Below, in pieces: positions 51,306 to 60,666 of a stretch of DNA of 64,000 bases. The position numbers and the translations under genes are program-made. Where the stretch lies: positions 1-64,000 of the forward strand of contig JAPPNN010000053.1 in assembly GCA_028873815.1 (NCBI GenBank). The letters run 5' to 3'. The stretch comes from Gemmatimonadota bacterium (GTDB lineage: Bacteria > Gemmatimonadota > Gemmatimonadetes > Longimicrobiales > Gaopeijiaceae). The notes under the pieces are model-generated. The model was not told the origin of the DNA and did no database searches. It saw only the letters and a program-made list of their open reading frames with translations. The number at the start of each line of letters is the position of its first letter. Positions within the stretch are counted from its first letter, which is position 1.

Positions 51306-53708
51306 ATGACCTCCCCCTACCGCCACCGACTTCCCGCCGCGGCGGCCCTGAGCCTTGCGGTCGCCGCCTTCCTCACGTACGCCCTCCTGGCCGCTCCGCC
51401 AGCCGCGGCGCAGCAGTTCGGGGGCGTGGCCGCCGTTGCGGAAGGCCAGGTGCTTGTCGGAGAGCCCGGCAACCAGACCCTGCCCGGGATCGTGTATGTG
51501 TACGCCCGCTCGGGTGACGGCTGGACCGAAGCTGGCAGGCTGACCGTCTCGCCCATCGATGCGCCGCCGGACGGGTTCGGCCGCTCTCTGGACGCCGACG
51601 GCTCCATGGCCGTCATCGGTGCTCCCGGGTGGGACGGTGGGCGTGGCGCGGCAATGATCTATCAGCGGAACCAGGCGGGCGAGTGGGCGGAAGTCGCGCG
51701 TCTGTCGCCGGACGAGCTCGGTGACGACGCCCGCTTCGGGTCGGCGGTGGCCATCGACGGGGGCATGGTCCTCGTCGCCGCGGCCGGAGCGAGCGAGGGA
51801 GCCGGAGCGGTTCACGTGTTCACCGGAAGCGGTGCCGACTGGGTATCCAGAGCCGAGGTGCTGCCCATGGACGGCGCCGGGCAGGGGTTTGGGACGGGGT
51901 TGGCGTTCGCTGGCGGCGCCACACTGGTGACCACCGCGGCGAGCCGCGACGCACCGACGGAGGTCTACGGATTCACCGTGGACGCCGTATCCGGGATGGC
52001 GGGGCCCGTAGGCAGGCTCCATCCCGATAACGATCTCGGCGAACGAAGCGGCTTCGGAGCCGCGCTGGCGGTGCGGGGATCGGTCGGCCTGGTGGGCGCG
52101 CCCGGCGCCGCGGGCGGCGCGGGGGCCGTGGTGACGTTCGGCCTGGACGCGGAAACGGGCGCCTGGGTGCCGGGCGGAGTCCTGCGGCCGTTCTACAGCT
52201 CCGGCCGGGACCAGTTCGGAGCCGCGCTCGGCTTCGACGGCGACCAGCTGTGGGTCGGCGCTCCCGGGGCAAATACCCGGATGGGCGCGGTATACCGCTT
52301 CGACCGTGACGGAGCGTCGGGCTGGGGCGGGGTGACCCTGTCCGCGAGAGACGACCTGGCCGACAACGCATCGTTCGGCAGCTCGGTGGCCGTGGCCGGT
52401 GACGTCGCGGTGGTCGGTGCCGGCGGCATCGACAGCCGGGCCGGCGGGGCGGTCATCATGGCGCGCGGGGCCGGAGGGATGTGGGCCGGCGGAGACCTGG
52501 TGATCGGCGACCATCGGGGACTCCCGGCGATCGTGGGCATGGACGACGAGATCCCATGCGTGGAGGGGGACGCGGCGGGCTATGAATGCGACAACGTCAA
52601 CATCATATCCTTCCTCCCGATCAAGGAGATGGCCGGCGGACGCGGAGCCCGGCTCAACGATATCTGGGGTTGGACCGATCCCGAAACGGGGCGGGAAATT
52701 GCGATCGTGGGACGCACCGACGGCACGGCCTTCGTCGACCTCACCGACCCGTACAACCCGGTCATGCTGGGGGATCTTCCCAAGACGCCCGGTTCGTTCA
52801 GCAGCGTGTGGCGCGACATGAAGGTCCACGACGACCATACCTACATCGTGGCGGACGGCGCCGGCCAGCACGGTGTGCAGGTATTCGACCTGCGGCGCCT
52901 GCGCGAGGTGGGCGGCGAGCTCGTGACCTTCGAGCCCGACTTTCTCTACGAGGACATCGCCAGCGCCCACAACATCGTGATCAACGAAGGAACCGGATTC
53001 GCGTACGTGGTGGGCAGCAGCGGCGGCGGCGAGACCTGCGGCGGCGGCCTGCACATGCTGGACCTGAGCGAGCCTTCGGAGCCCACCTTCGCCGGGTGCT
53101 TCTTCGACGGCCAGACGGGACGGCGCGGCACGGGCTACTCCCACGACGCGCAGTGCGTGATCTACCAGGGCCCCGACGAGGACTACCAGGGCCGCGAAAT
53201 CTGCCTGGGCTCCAACGAGACGGCGCTCAGCATCAGCGACGTGACGGACAAGGACAATCCCGTCATGGTTTCCATGGCGGACTACCCCGCGGTCGCGTAC
53301 GCGCACCAGGGATGGCTGACCGATGACCACCGCTTCTTCTACATGAACGACGAGGGCGACGAGCCGCAGGGGCTGGTCGAGGGCACCCGCACGCTGATCT
53401 GGGACGTTGAGGACCTCGACGAGCCGATCCTCGCGGCCGAGTACATCGCGTCGACGCCGGATACCGATCACAACCTCTACATCCGCGACAACCTCATGTA
53501 CCAGTCGAACTACGGCGCGGGGTTGAGGATCCTCGACATCACCGACCGCACCGACCCGGTCGAGATCGCGTACTTCGACAACTCGCCGTACGGCGGGGCC
53601 TCGTGGAGCAACTACCCCTACTTCGAGAGCGGCGTGGTGGTCATGACCAGCACCGGCGACGGCCTCTTCATCGTCAGGAACACGGGCAGGCGGAACCTGA
53701 TTCCCTAG
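51306..53708 (+). CDS. Secreted choice-of-anchor B family protein (paralogue of the 320-2896 gene)
   Basis: 800 residues with a signal peptide (residues 1-36, ending AAAQQ). The N-terminal half has FG-GAP-like blades (GFGRSLDADGSMAVIGAPGW split into FGRSL and VIGAPG). The C-terminal half holds LVIVD-type blades with SAHNIVI, GGGETCGGGLHMLD, YSHDAQCVIYQGPDEDY and HNLYIRDNLMYQ. The gene at 320-2896 shares all of these in the same order, and both end in Arg-x-Leu-Ile-Pro. It is followed after 4 bp by a lipoprotein hydrolase gene and then by the PD40-amidohydrolase gene, so the three may be an operon. Ligand unknown. Confidence 0.88.
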   Translation: MTSPYRHRLPAAAALSLAVAAFLTYALLAAPPAAAQQFGGVAAVAEGQVLVGEPGNQTLPGIVYVYARSGDGWTEAGRLTVSPIDAPPDGFGRSLDADGSMAVIGAPGWDGGRGAAMIYQRNQAGEWAEVARLSPDELGDDARFGSAVAIDGGMVLVAAAGASEGAGAVHVFTGSGADWVSRAEVLPMDGAGQGFGTGLAFAGGATLVTTAASRDAPTEVYGFTVDAVSGMAGPVGRLHPDNDLGERSGFGAALAVRGSVGLVGAPGAAGGAGAVVTFGLDAETGAWVPGGVLRPFYSSGRDQFGAALGFDGDQLWVGAPGANTRMGAVYRFDRDGASGWGGVTLSARDDLADNASFGSSVAVAGDVAVVGAGGIDSRAGGAVIMARGAGGMWAGGDLVIGDHRGLPAIVGMDDEIPCVEGDAAGYECDNVNIISFLPIKEMAGGRGARLNDIWGWTDPETGREIAIVGRTDGTAFVDLTDPYNPVMLGDLPKTPGSFSSVWRDMKVHDDHTYIVADGAGQHGVQVFDLRRLREVGGELVTFEPDFLYEDIASAHNIVINEGTGFAYVVGSSGGGETCGGGLHMLDLSEPSEPTFAGCFFDGQTGRRGTGYSHDAQCVIYQGPDEDYQGREICLGSNETALSISDVTDKDNPVMVSMADYPAVAYAHQGWLTDDHRFFYMNDEGDEPQGLVEGTRTLIWDVEDLDEPILAAEYIASTPDTDHNLYIRDNLMYQSNYGAGLRILDITDRTDPVEIAYFDNSPYGGASWSNYPYFESGVVVMTSTGDGLFIVRNTGRRNLIP

Positions 53709-53712
53709 GGCG

Positions 53713-54432
53713 ATGGCCGCGCGAGGGAAAGGAGGGGGCCGGGCGCGGGCCGCCCGGGTTGTGGCGTCGTTTGCGATGCTCGTTCTCGCGTGTGGCGCCG
53801 ACGATCCCGTGGGGCCCGAGGCTCCCAGGACGCTGGAGTGGGTCACACTCACGACGGCGTTGGGCGAGCCCGTCAACATCGCGGTCATTCGCCCTTCGGT
53901 CGCGCCCAGGGGTGTGGTGCTGGCGTTCCCGTGGGGCAGGGGCGACTCGGACCTGCTGCTCGGGCTCATCGACTCCTATTGGGACGTTGCGGCGCCGGCG
54001 GCGGGGTACGCGGTCATCGGCGTGGAGGTGTACGGTCCGGGCATGTCGGACGGCGGCGAGTATGTGATGGCCGCCGTACTGGAGTGGATCGACGCGAACT
54101 TCGTGGGAGCGGCGAACGACATCGTGATGACCGGGGCCTCCGCGGGAGGCATCGGGGTCTTTCACGCGGCGCTCGCGGTGCCCGACCGGGTGGGTGGGAT
54201 CATCGCCATGCCGGGGCGCTACGAGGGCGGTGCCTCGCTGGCCCCGTTCGCCGGCCTCCCCGTGTGGATGATGGTGGGAGAGGAAGACGGGAACTGGGTC
54301 GACCGGTCGCAGGCGACGGCCGAACTCCTGGAGGCTGCGGGTGCGGAGGTCACGCACGAGGTGCTGCCGGCCCAGGGCCACGTGCTGATCGTACCGCAGG
54401 ACGCGCTGGTGGCGTGGATCGAGAGCAGGTAG
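53713..54432 (+). CDS. Putative lipoprotein alpha/beta hydrolase
   Basis: 239 residues. A lipobox-like LVLACG after a hydrophobic stretch suggests a lipid anchor. The hydrolase fold has the nucleophile elbow GASAGGIG, Asp in GEEDGNW and His in AQGHVL near the C terminus, and WGRGDSD near the oxyanion strand. This resembles the LpqC / esterase D / prolyl-oligopeptidase-like group. Substrate unknown. It starts 4 bp after the choice-of-anchor B gene and ends 5 bp before the next gene start, suggesting coexpression. Confidence 0.8.
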   Translation: MAARGKGGGRARAARVVASFAMLVLACGADDPVGPEAPRTLEWVTLTTALGEPVNIAVIRPSVAPRGVVLAFPWGRGDSDLLLGLIDSYWDVAAPAAGYAVIGVEVYGPGMSDGGEYVMAAVLEWIDANFVGAANDIVMTGASAGGIGVFHAALAVPDRVGGIIAMPGRYEGGASLAPFAGLPVWMMVGEEDGNWVDRSQATAELLEAAGAEVTHEVLPAQGHVLIVPQDALVAWIESR

Positions 54433-54437
54433 GGGCC

Positions 54438-57400
54438 GTGCGCCGGGGAGATTCGCGCGGGGGCGGCCGGTTCGCGTCGCTCGCGCTTGCGGCGGCGGTG
54501 GTGGGGGCCACCGGCGGCATTCGGGCCCAGGAGCCGCCCCGGCAGCCGATCGAGGTGACGCTGACCGAGGGCACCAACATCGCGGCCGCGCTGTCGCCCG
54601 ACGGCACCGTCATCGCCTTCGATCTGGTGGGCCGGATCTGGGTCATGCCGGTCGAGGGTGGCCGCGCCATGCCGGTCACCGACCCGGTGGGTGACGCGCG
54701 CCAGCCGTCCTGGTCGCCGGACGGGACGCGCATCGCGTTCCAGGCGTACTGGGACGGCAACTACCACGTGTGGAGCGTAGCGCCGGACGGTTTCGGGCTG
54801 CGCCAGCACACGCGCGGTCCATTCGACCACCGCGAGCCGCACTGGTCCCCGGATGGAGACAGGATCGCGTTCAGTTCGGACCGGATGGGCAGTTACGACA
54901 TCTGGATGCTCGCGGTGGACGGCGGGGGCGTGACCAGGGTGACCGAGGCGCCGGGAAGCGAATATGGTCCGGCCTTTTCGCCGGACGGTGGCCGACTGGC
55001 ATTCGCGGCGGCGGGAAGCGGGGACGCGGCCGGGATCTGGGTGCTGGAGGGGTGGGATGGCGGCGGGGGCCCGCCGCAGCGCGTGGCCGGCACCGATGGC
55101 GGGCAGGTCAACGCACCGGGATGGGACGCTCGCGGAGAGCTGGTGATCTACAATGAGATCGGCGGGGGACGCTCGGTGCTGCATGCGGTTGCCGTGGATG
55201 GCGGGGACGATGGCGACGGCGGGACCGGGCCGCGAGTCCTCACGGGCGACGATGAAGACGTCTTTCCGTTCCGCGTCTCGGCCACTCCGCGCGGCTTCGT
55301 CTACACCGCCGACGGCCTCGTCCGCCGCCGCGGATACGACGGCAGCGGCCTCGCGAACATTTCCTTCACGGGCACCGTGACTCTGGATCGCACACCCTAC
55401 GAGCGGCGCCCGCGTGATCTGGACGGGCCGGGTACCTTTCCGGTGCGCGGCATCGTGTCGCCCGCAGTGTCACCCGATGGCCGCCGCATCGCGTTCTCGG
55501 CGCGCGGTGACCTGTGGGTGCACAGCATCGGCGGCGGCACGGAGCAGCTGACCGACGACCCCTGGATCGAGACCGATCCCGCCTGGTCGCCGGACGGTTC
55601 GCGCCTTGCCTTCTCGTCGGACCGCGACGGGGAAACCGATCTGTACGTCCGGCTCATGGCCGACGGCAACACTGTTCGGGTCACCGACGGAGCGGGCGCG
55701 ACCATGGCTGCGTGGGCGCCCGACGGCAACAGTCTCGCATTCGTGGGTGCCGGCTACCAGGTCGGGATCAGCGTGGTGGAGCTGGCCACGGGGTCGGTGC
55801 GTACGCTGAGGTCGGGGCTGAACGGCGCGGGCCGGCCGTCGTGGTCCCCGGACGGACAGTCCATCGTCACATCGGTTCACCAACCCTACGCGGACCGGTT
55901 CCGGGAGGGTGTGAACCGCGCCGTTGTGATACCGGTCGAGCCGGTCCAGGCCGCGGACGGCGGCCTCCAGGCGGCCTCCCGGCCCTGGCAGGGTCCGGCG
56001 TGGAACGGCCACGTTCATGGCTCCCCCACAGTCCCGCTCGCGCAGGAACACGAGCGCTTCCTGGACCTTCCGGCGCATACTTCGATCGGCACGCGCGGGA
56101 CGGACGGACCGGTCCGGTCGCCCGACGGGAGGTGGCTGGCCTACGTTGCGGGCGGGGTTCTGTGGGTGGTCCCGACCGAGGCGGACGGCGACCCCGCCAC
56201 CTCAACGCCACGACGGCTTACCAACGAAGCGACCGACGATCCCACCTGGACGGGTGACTCGCGGTCCATCGTCTACCTGGGCACGGACCGTCTGCGGCGC
56301 GTCGACGTGCTCGACGGACGCATCGAGGACATTCCACTCCCCCTCACCTGGTCGCGGTCCGCGCCGCCCGAATCCGTGCTGATCCGTGCGGGAGCGATGT
56401 GGGACGGACGCTCGGAGGCGCTGCGCCGGGACGTGGACATCCTCATCGAGGGAGGGCGCATTGTCGAGGTCGCGGACCGCGACCCCACGCGTGATGCGAC
56501 CCGGGTGATCGACGCGGCTGACGAGGTCCTGATGCCCGGCCTGATCGAGATGCACGCCCATGGAGGCCTCGCGTCCGGTGAGCAGTTGGGGCGGCTCTGG
56601 CTGTCCTACGGCGTGACCTCGGTGCGGTGCCCGGCGTGCGATCCGTGGGAGATTGCCGAGGCGAAGGAGGCCGGGGAATCGGGCAGGCGCACTGCCCCGA
56701 GGTGGTTCGGCACGGGCGGGACGGTCGACGGCAGCCGGATCTACTATCCCGGCGCTCCCGCGCTGGGCGCCCCGGCGCAGCTGGAACTCGAAATGGCGCG
56801 GGCGGCCGCTCTCGGCTACGACCTCGTCAAGACGTATGTGCGCCTGGCGGATCCCGTCCAGCAACGCGCCATAGAGGAGGCTCACACGCTCGGGGTCCCG
56901 GTCACCTCCCACGAGCTGTATCCCGCGGTGGCGTTCGGCGCGGACGGCGTGGAACATGTGCGGGGCACGAGCCGGCGCGGTTACTCGACGAAGGTCTCGG
57001 AGCTGTCGCGCAGCTACGGCGATGTGGTCACCCTCCTTGCGGCTTCAGGCATGACGATCACGCCCACGGTCGGGATCTACGGCGCCTACGGCCTCCTTGC
57101 CGCGGAGGACCCCTCGCTGTTCGACGACACGCGGGTCGAGGCCTTCTTCCCGCGGGCCCCGGAGTTGGCGCGGCGCCCGGCGGACCTGGATGCGGCGAGG
57201 CGCCCGGTACGGGACATGGCCTCGTTGCCGCGACGCGTGGTCGAGGCGGGCGGGCGGGTCGTCGTGGGCACGGACGCTCCCATTAATCCGCCGGGCATCA
57301 GCCTCCTCGCCGAGATGGAGGCCCTGGTGCGATACGGGGACATGCGCAGCGTGGACGTTCTCAGGGCCACGACCTCCGAGTCCGGTGAGGCCCTGGGCCA

Positions 57401-57566
57401 GGGAGACCGCCTCGGAGTCGTCGCTCACGGGGCCATCGCGGACCTGATCGTGGTCGGAGGGGATCCCACGCGCGACATTCGTGCCTTGCGAGACCTTCGG
57501 ATCGTGATTCACGGCGGCCGGATTCACGAGGCGCAAGCGCTCCTGGAGCGAGTCCGGCAACCTTGA
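54438..57566 (+). CDS. Secreted PD40 beta-propeller / amidohydrolase fusion
   Basis: 1042 residues from GTG 54438; the longer frame to 53790 runs antisense-like through the previous gene and is not real. A signal peptide (LAAAVVGATGGIRAQ) precedes TolB/PD40 repeats (SPDGTVIAFD, SWSPDGTRIAFQ, WSPDGDRIAFSSDRMG, AWSPDGSRLAFSSDRDG) over residues about 30-640. The C-terminal amidohydrolase domain has EMHAHGG (metal His-x-His), LVKTYVRL (candidate carboxylated Lys), VTSHELYP, VEHVRG and VGTDAPINPPG. Family members include peptidase-like and imidazolonepropionase-like amidohydrolases; the substrate is unknown. Such fusions are common in Gemmatimonadota and Acidobacteriota. Confidence 0.92.
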   Translation: MRRGDSRGGGRFASLALAAAVVGATGGIRAQEPPRQPIEVTLTEGTNIAAALSPDGTVIAFDLVGRIWVMPVEGGRAMPVTDPVGDARQPSWSPDGTRIAFQAYWDGNYHVWSVAPDGFGLRQHTRGPFDHREPHWSPDGDRIAFSSDRMGSYDIWMLAVDGGGVTRVTEAPGSEYGPAFSPDGGRLAFAAAGSGDAAGIWVLEGWDGGGGPPQRVAGTDGGQVNAPGWDARGELVIYNEIGGGRSVLHAVAVDGGDDGDGGTGPRVLTGDDEDVFPFRVSATPRGFVYTADGLVRRRGYDGSGLANISFTGTVTLDRTPYERRPRDLDGPGTFPVRGIVSPAVSPDGRRIAFSARGDLWVHSIGGGTEQLTDDPWIETDPAWSPDGSRLAFSSDRDGETDLYVRLMADGNTVRVTDGAGATMAAWAPDGNSLAFVGAGYQVGISVVELATGSVRTLRSGLNGAGRPSWSPDGQSIVTSVHQPYADRFREGVNRAVVIPVEPVQAADGGLQAASRPWQGPAWNGHVHGSPTVPLAQEHERFLDLPAHTSIGTRGTDGPVRSPDGRWLAYVAGGVLWVVPTEADGDPATSTPRRLTNEATDDPTWTGDSRSIVYLGTDRLRRVDVLDGRIEDIPLPLTWSRSAPPESVLIRAGAMWDGRSEALRRDVDILIEGGRIVEVADRDPTRDATRVIDAADEVLMPGLIEMHAHGGLASGEQLGRLWLSYGVTSVRCPACDPWEIAEAKEAGESGRRTAPRWFGTGGTVDGSRIYYPGAPALGAPAQLELEMARAAALGYDLVKTYVRLADPVQQRAIEEAHTLGVPVTSHELYPAVAFGADGVEHVRGTSRRGYSTKVSELSRSYGDVVTLLAASGMTITPTVGIYGAYGLLAAEDPSLFDDTRVEAFFPRAPELARRPADLDAARRPVRDMASLPRRVVEAGGRVVVGTDAPINPPGISLLAEMEALVRYGDMRSVDVLRATTSESGEALGQGDRLGVVAHGAIADLIVVGGDPTRDIRALRDLRIVIHGGRIHEAQALLERVRQP

Positions 57567-57677
57567 CCCGGAGACGAACGGGGTGGTGGGTGAACCTTAC
57601 CGCGCCGTGGCACGTAGAGTTAAGATGAGGCGCAGGAGCGCGACACGAGATGGGCAGGACCACACCGGGGGGAGAAA

Positions 57678-58013
57678 ATGCTGGGATTCGTGATCCATAT
57701 GCTGGCCAACGCCGCCGCGCTGTTCCTGGTTGGCAGAATGGTCGACGGGATCAGCGTCCGCGACGCCAAGGCGGCGCTTTTCGGAACGCTGGTGCTCGGG
57801 CTCGTCAACTTCGTACTGGTCTGGATTGCGGGCGCCTTCATGCCTTCGCTGGGCATCCTCATGATCCCGGCACTGTTGGTGCTCAACGCCCTCGCACTCA
57901 TGGTCACGGGCTCCGTGATCCGGGGGATGGAGGTCAGGAATTTCCGTGCGGCGCTGGTCGGGTCGGTGACGCTCGCGCTTGCGAACCTCGTGCTCGGCCT
58001 CTTCTTCGGCTAG
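57678..58013 (+). CDS. Phage-holin-family (four-TM) membrane protein
   Basis: 111 residues, almost all hydrophobic, with four predicted helices. It fits the superfamily IV holin-like group (YvlD-like): NAAALFLVGRMVDGISV and LGLVNFVLVW are typical. GGGGGGAGAAA just before ATG 57678 is a strong ribosome site. In chromosomes these proteins are usually housekeeping membrane proteins of unknown role rather than lysis holins, and no phage genes are nearby. Confidence 0.85.
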   Translation: MLGFVIHMLANAAALFLVGRMVDGISVRDAKAALFGTLVLGLVNFVLVWIAGAFMPSLGILMIPALLVLNALALMVTGSVIRGMEVRNFRAALVGSVTLALANLVLGLFFG

Positions 58014-58036
58014 CACGCCGGACGCGGTCTCGCGTC

Positions 58037-58064
58037 TTGCATCGGGAATAGCCGTCGCTATACT
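58037..58064 (+). promoter_or_regulatory. Putative promoter before the 58146 lipoprotein gene
   Basis: TATACT (58059-58064) matches the -10 consensus at 5 of 6 positions and follows TTGCAT (58037-58042) after 16 bp. The -35 match is weak (3 of 6). Confidence 0.4.
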
Positions 58065-58145
58065 AGCGGCACGGAAGGCGGTGCCCGGGTGCGGCTCGCA
58101 AACGGGACCACGCGCAACGACGCAATCAGGCACGAGGATCCTGCG

Positions 58146-58763
58146 ATGAATCTCCGAACCCGCAGTCTTCTTGCGATCACCGCGCTCGCGGCGGGCGCGT
58201 GGGGGTGTGCGTCCGGCGGCGGGGGTCCGCCCGTCGCCGGAGCACAGGCGGAGGCGCTTTTTGCCGCCTACTCGGGACGCTGGGAGCTTGACGAGTCCAG
58301 CAGTACGGCCCAGATCCCCAATCAACTGGAGGGCGTGGCCGACGAAGCGCCGGTGGCGGACATCGCCCGCAACGAGAGCCGCGCGATGCGGCGCTACCGG
58401 AGGATGGTCGAATCGCGGCGCATGTCGGTCTCGGACATGCGCGCGACCATCGAGGTGCTGCGGCGGCGGCCCGAGACCCTGTTGCTCCGCGCAAGCGCGG
58501 TCGAACTGGGGTACACGCCGGTGCCGGGCACGACCATCACGGTACCGATGGACGGTACCGAAGTAGAAATGCGCGAGGGCGAACACAGGATTCGGACAAA
58601 GGTGTCCTGGGAGGGCCCGATCCTGAGCATCGATTATAACGTCGTGGGTGGAGGCCGGGTTCGCGAGCAGCTCGAGGTCATCGGGGACCGGCTGATCATG
58701 ACCCGCACCATCGTGGCCAGCGGTCCGAGCGAGCCCCTGGTCCTGGCGTACGATCGCGGCTGA
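58146..58763 (+). CDS. Hypothetical lipoprotein
   Basis: 205 residues from ATG 58146 (GAGGA upstream). A signal sequence with a lipobox-like AGAWGCAS is followed by a Gly-rich linker. The mature part contains a helical stretch rich in Arg (RRYRRMVESRRMSVSDMRA split by short gaps) and a beta-rich C-terminal part (REQLEVIGDRLIMTRTI) like periplasmic lipid- or metal-binding folds. No family recognised. It stands between the holin-like and SLC13 genes. Confidence 0.7.
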   Translation: MNLRTRSLLAITALAAGAWGCASGGGGPPVAGAQAEALFAAYSGRWELDESSSTAQIPNQLEGVADEAPVADIARNESRAMRRYRRMVESRRMSVSDMRATIEVLRRRPETLLLRASAVELGYTPVPGTTITVPMDGTEVEMREGEHRIRTKVSWEGPILSIDYNVVGGGRVREQLEVIGDRLIMTRTIVASGPSEPLVLAYDRG

Positions 58764-58842
58764 CCCGGGCGGTCGACAGCGTGAGTCGGGGCGTTCGCGG
58801 GTCCGGCGGGGGACACACCGGGCACACCGGGAATAGCGGTCC

Positions 58843-60606
58843 ATGAGCGCCGACGGGTGGCTTACGCTCGCGGTCGTCTCGGTGGCCGTGGTGGTGCTCG
58901 CCCGCGAACTCATATCGCCCGCGGTCACCTTCGGGGCTGCGGTGGTGATCCTGATGGTGGCGGACGTCGTGAGTCCGGGACAGGCGTTCCAGGGGTTCTC
59001 GAATCCGGCTCCCATCACCGTCGCCGCGCTCTACATCCTGGCGCGGGCGGTGGAAAAGAGCGGGGCGCTGCAGCCCCTGGTGCGAGCGACCCTGGGGAAG
59101 GCGCGAGGTCTGCGCACGGCGCTCGCCCGAATCACGGTTCCCGTGGCCGCCTCGTCCGCCTTCCTGAACAACACGCCGATCATCGCCATGCTGGCCCCGC
59201 AGGTGGCGGAATGGGCCGACCGGCGCGGAGACTCGGCGTCCCGCTACCTCATGCCGCTCTCGTTCGCCGCCATCCTGGGCGGGATGACCACGCTGATCGG
59301 GACGTCCACGAACCTCGTGGTCTCGGGTCTTCTCCAGGCGGAGGGGCATGATCCCTTCTCGATGTTCGAGTTGACGCGGCTCGCCTTGCCGATGGCGCTG
59401 ATGGGCCTCGTGATCACCATCGTCCTCTCGCCAATGCTTCTGCCGGACCGGCTGCCGCCGCGGCAGGAGGTGCGCTCCGGAGGCCGGAGCTTCTCGGTCC
59501 GCCTGGTTGTCGAGCCCGGCGGCCCCATCGATGGGCTGCCGGTCAGCGAAGCCCGGACGCTATTCCCCGAGGGGGCGGTCATCGTGTACTTCGAGCGCGA
59601 CGGCGAAGGAGCGGCGCAGATCTCGGGGCGGACGGTGCTCAGAGGCGGTGATTTCCTCACGCTGGTGGGAGGAATGGACACGGTGCTCGAACTGCACGAC
59701 GTGTCAGGAATCGCATCGGCCCAGCAGCCGCACCTCCCCCACGAGGTGGGCAGCCCGCGCCACGCCTATTTCGAGGCGGTGATCGCGCCCGGATCCCCGC
59801 TGGTGGGCCGCTCGCTCGTGGATATCCAGTTCCTGGCGCGCTATCAGGGCACGGTAGTGGCCATCCACCGGGCCGGAGAGCCGATCAAGGGCCACCTTGC
59901 GCGGGAGCCCCTCCGCGCCGGCGATACGCTGCTTCTCATCTCGGACCGGGGCTTCGGCGATCGCTGGCGCCACCGAAACGACTTTCTGCTTGTGCCCCGC
60001 CTTGGAGACGCGGCCCCGGAGCCGACGGGAAAGGCGGGAGTCGTGGCGGGCGTCGCGGCGGTCATCGTGCTCGGCGCCGGCCTGAATGTTCTTCCCATCC
60101 TGCACCTGTCCCTGATGGGCGCGCTCGTCCTCATCGGCTTCGGTATCCTCACCACGAACGAAGCCAAGGACTCGATCGACTTCGAGGTCATCATCGTGAT
60201 CGGAACCGCGTTCGGCCTCGCTGCCGCGGTCGAGAGCTCCGGTCTCGGCCAGTCGGCCGCCCAGCTTGTCAACGACGTTCTGGGGCGCTTCGGGCCACAG
60301 GGCGCCATGGCCGGCATCGTGATCAGCACCGTGGTGCTCAGTTCCTTCATCACCAACAACGCGGCCGCCGCGCTTGTCCTGCCCATCGCGCTCTCGACGG
60401 CCTCCGACTTCGGGATCGATGCGCGGGCAGCGGCAGTCGCCGTCGCGCTTTCCGCTTCGGCGTCCTTCATGACGCCCGTAGCCTACCAGACCAACCTGAT
60501 GGTGTACGGCCCCGGAGGGTATCATTTCGGGGACTATGCGCGTCTGGGCACCCCGCTCACGCTGGTCGTGCTGGTGGTACTCCTGATCGCCACGTCTCCC
60601 GCGTAG
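58843..60606 (+). CDS. SLC13-family permease with two RCK_C (TrkA-C) domains
   Basis: 587 residues. Two hydrophobic halves flank a soluble centre: TM helices about 1-200 (with AASSAFLNNTPIIAMLAPQV and GTSTNLVVSG, the SLC13 NT motifs). Two RCK_C-like domains follow at about 205-290 and 300-380 (PEGAVIVYFERDG; LVGRSLVDIQFLARYQ; GDTLLLISD). A second TM half (400-585) contains SSFITNNAAAALVLPIA and FMTPVAYQTNLMVYGPGGY. This is the YfbS-like arrangement for Na+-coupled anion (dicarboxylate, sulfate or similar) transport; substrate unassigned. Confidence 0.93.
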   Translation: MSADGWLTLAVVSVAVVVLARELISPAVTFGAAVVILMVADVVSPGQAFQGFSNPAPITVAALYILARAVEKSGALQPLVRATLGKARGLRTALARITVPVAASSAFLNNTPIIAMLAPQVAEWADRRGDSASRYLMPLSFAAILGGMTTLIGTSTNLVVSGLLQAEGHDPFSMFELTRLALPMALMGLVITIVLSPMLLPDRLPPRQEVRSGGRSFSVRLVVEPGGPIDGLPVSEARTLFPEGAVIVYFERDGEGAAQISGRTVLRGGDFLTLVGGMDTVLELHDVSGIASAQQPHLPHEVGSPRHAYFEAVIAPGSPLVGRSLVDIQFLARYQGTVVAIHRAGEPIKGHLAREPLRAGDTLLLISDRGFGDRWRHRNDFLLVPRLGDAAPEPTGKAGVVAGVAAVIVLGAGLNVLPILHLSLMGALVLIGFGILTTNEAKDSIDFEVIIVIGTAFGLAAAVESSGLGQSAAQLVNDVLGRFGPQGAMAGIVISTVVLSSFITNNAAAALVLPIALSTASDFGIDARAAAVAVALSASASFMTPVAYQTNLMVYGPGGYHFGDYARLGTPLTLVVLVVLLIATSPA

Positions 60607-60666
60607 CGGCGAAGGGCCGCGTCCGGGTCACGAGCCTCGCGGGCGGGTCACGGGGCCAGCGCCGGC

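Noticed and set aside
53790-54437. Upstream extension of the PD40-amidohydrolase frame
   Set aside because: It overlaps the lipoprotein hydrolase gene in another frame and shows no PD40 repeats; the signal peptide begins after GTG 54438.
57678-58013. Holin-like gene as a sign of prophage
   Set aside because: No other phage genes nearby; the family is common as a chromosomal membrane protein.
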